DNA from: Gemmatimonadota bacterium
Lineage (GTDB): Bacteria > Gemmatimonadota > Gemmatimonadetes > Gemmatimonadales > GWC2-71-9
NCBI GenBank assembly: GCA_003221035.1
Contig: QHUB01000028.1
Coordinates: 1 to 52,093 of the forward strand
Reading direction: 5' to 3'
DNA length: 52,093 nt
Part shown: piece by piece, positions 50,860-52,093 of the stretch
Numbering within the stretch: position 1 is the first letter of the stretch
Layout of the letters: every line of letters begins with the position of its first letter
The notes under the pieces: generated by a model
What the model was told of the DNA's origin: nothing
Database searches by the model: none
Seen by the model: the letters and a program-made list of their open reading frames with translations, nothing else
Program-made: the position numbers and the translations under genes

Positions 50860-51794
50860 GATTGCTCCAAGGCAACAGGGATGGTTTGCGAAGTGACGGT
50901 CACCGAGGCACCGGAAACGGACTCGGGCCGGCGAATCAGCTCTGCGGTGACGCCCTGCGATCGCCAGGCGCAGAGCAGCGCGGTGCCGACGTCGGGCGCG
51001 CGATCGCGCGGCGCAATCGCCAGGATTGCCGAACCGGCGCCGGAGAGCGTCGCGCCGTAGGCGCCGGCGTCCTTCGCGGCGGCGACGACCGCGTCATAGC
51101 CATAAACTTTCCCGCGCCGGAAGGGCACGTGCAGCACGTCATCGAGCGCGGCGCTCAACAGGCCGCCGTCGCCCGTGGAGAGCCCCTGCACCAGCGCGGC
51201 GGCCCGGTGTGCCGCGAGCACCGCATCTGCATGCGGCAGCGTGTGCGGGAGTGCGGCGCGCGCCGCTTTCGTGTCGTTGGTGAACGGCGGCACGGCAATC
51301 ATCAGCTCGATTGCAGGCGAAATCTGCAGCGGCGATGATGCCAAACCCGTCGCCGTTTGGACGCTCAACAACGCGCCACCATGAATCGCGGGCCCGACGT
51401 TGTCGGGATGGCCTTCGATCGTCGTGCCGATCTGGAGGACTTCCGCGCGAGACAGGCCCAGCTCGAGCGCGGCATCCGCCAGCAATGCGCCGGCAACGAT
51501 CGCCGCCGCCGACGACCCGAGCCCACACCCCACCGGAATGTTCGAGTCCGCCTCGATGATCGCGCCGGCCGTCGGGACGCCACCGGCAGCGCATGCAGCC
51601 CGAAATCCGCGCGTGAACAGATCCTGATCGGCGCGGACCCGGACCGCGTTGAGTTTTCCATGGCGACGGATCGAAATCGAGGCGCCCTCCAGAATCACCG
51701 TCGCCACCAGCCAGCGATCGATCGCCACGCCGATGCAATCGAAGCCTGAGCCGAGGTTGCTCGAGCTCGCGGGCACGCGCACGCTGACGGTCAT
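50856..51794 (-). CDS. thrB: Homoserine kinase
   Basis: A 312-residue GHMP-family kinase that makes O-phosphohomoserine. VRVPASSSNLGSGFDCIGVAI at the N-terminus, PVGCGLGSSAAAIVAGALLA as the phosphate loop, and GAYGATLSGAGSAILAI as the C-terminal motif. The ATG overlaps the thrC stop by four bases. The run continues to a sulfur carrier and its activator. Confidence 0.96.
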   Translation of the reverse strand: MTVSVRVPASSSNLGSGFDCIGVAIDRWLVATVILEGASISIRRHGKLNAVRVRADQDLFTRGFRAACAAGGVPTAGAIIEADSNIPVGCGLGSSAAAIVAGALLADAALELGLSRAEVLQIGTTIEGHPDNVGPAIHGGALLSVQTATGLASSPLQISPAIELMIAVPPFTNDTKAARAALPHTLPHADAVLAAHRAAALVQGLSTGDGGLLSAALDDVLHVPFRRGKVYGYDAVVAAAKDAGAYGATLSGAGSAILAIAPRDRAPDVGTALLCAWRSQGVTAELIRRPESVSGASVTVTSQTIPVALEQS

Positions 51795-52093
51795 GCGCCG
51801 GCCTCCTCCACGAGCGCGCGCACCGCGGCGACCCGTGGGGCGATGACCGGCGCCACCGGTAACTCCGGAGCAACGGCGTCCGGGGTCTTGAGACCGTTGC
51901 CGGTGATGCAGAGAACCAGCTCGTCATCGGCGGCGAAACGGCCTTCGGCCGCCAACGCCAGCGCCGCGGCGACCGTTACTCCGCCGGCGGTCTCCGTAAA
52001 GATCCCCGCCTCCTCAGCCAGCAACCGGATCCCGGTGACGAGCTCGGCGTCCGAGACCGCCGCGGCCCACCCGCCCGATTCGAGAATCGCGCG
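51791..52093 (-). CDS. thrC: Threonine synthase, C-terminal 100 residues (5' end outside window)
   Basis: The frame runs off the right edge. The visible C-terminus includes AILESGGWAAAVSDAEL, IRLLAEEAGIFTETAGGVTVAAAL and CITGNGLKTPDAV, matching the tail of PLP-dependent threonine synthase, which turns O-phosphohomoserine into threonine. The PLP-lysine region is outside the window. It is coupled by ATGA to thrB. Confidence 0.93.
   Translation of the reverse strand, partial: RAILESGGWAAAVSDAELVTGIRLLAEEAGIFTETAGGVTVAAALALAAEGRFAADDELVLCITGNGLKTPDAVAPELPVAPVIAPRVAAVRALVEEAGA

Noticed and set aside
1-52093. tRNA/rRNA genes, CRISPR arrays, insertion sequences, integrases, phage genes
   Set aside because: Looked for cloverleaf-type tails, direct repeats with spacers and transposase motifs; none recognised by eye. 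Covariance and profile searches were not possible.

Overview
The window is chromosomal core DNA from a high-GC, Gram-negative (diderm) bacterium. The best guess is Gemmatimonadota or a close FCB-group relative. This is an inference from several traits: a 285-residue primary sigma factor lacking region 1.1, a eukaryotic-type Ser/Thr kinase with a TolB-like domain and TPR tail, outer-membrane machinery (LolA, Lnt, beta-barrels), an S8 protease with a FlgD-like C-terminal domain, and frequent GTG/TTG starts with start/stop overlaps. I see no tRNA, rRNA, CRISPR array, insertion sequence or prophage.

Layout. (a) 1-7087: the end of an unknown gene, a Ser/Thr kinase divergent from prs, then prs-rplY-pth-ychF and a convergent small plug/carboxypeptidase-regulatory-like protein. 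(b) 7088-11649: an A+T-richer intergenic region with a hairpin leader, then rpsF-rpsR-DUF2232-rplI, a single-chain DhaL-DegV (fatty acid kinase-like) protein and rsfS. (c) 11663-25872: an exported metallopeptidase/beta-propeller/Omp85-like barrel fusion, two SPOR-domain proteins, smc, a subtilase, an MBL hydrolase, DAHP synthase and lolA. (d) 31513 back to 25796 on the minus strand: a tightly coupled run rpmE-prfA-prmC-ylbF-tmk-ctpA-DUF2520. (e) 31641-35977: a Crp/Fnr regulator, an MBL hydrolase, a CsgG-like protein and a GAF/HD-GYP protein. (f) 49099 back to 35974 on the minus strand: lepB, rpoD, yajQ, rimO, hemL, spoIID-like, a barrel protein, Gfo/Idh, lnt, hyuA, hyuB and a half-size TauE. 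(g) 52093 back to 49427: thrC (partial), thrB, moaD-like and moeB-rhodanese.

Functionally the window combines translation (S6, S18, L9, L25, L31, RF1 and its methylase, RimO, Pth, YchF, RsfS), envelope biogenesis (LepB, Lnt, LolA, CtpA, SPOR and barrel proteins), chromosome segregation (SMC), nucleotide, tetrapyrrole and amino-acid synthesis (Prs, Tmk, HemL, AroF, ThrB/C) and possible c-di-GMP signalling (HD-GYP, YajQ).

The most unusual signals are these. The metallopeptidase-propeller-Omp85 fusion is followed by two SPOR proteins, one with a degenerate ParA-like domain, directly upstream of smc. A FakA-FakB-like fusion has no canonical start codon in front of its conserved N-terminus. Degenerate 7-, 8- and 11-bp tandem repeats sit inside essential coding sequences. 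At least two promoters would give leaderless mRNAs. A sulfur-carrier pair is coupled to the threonine genes.
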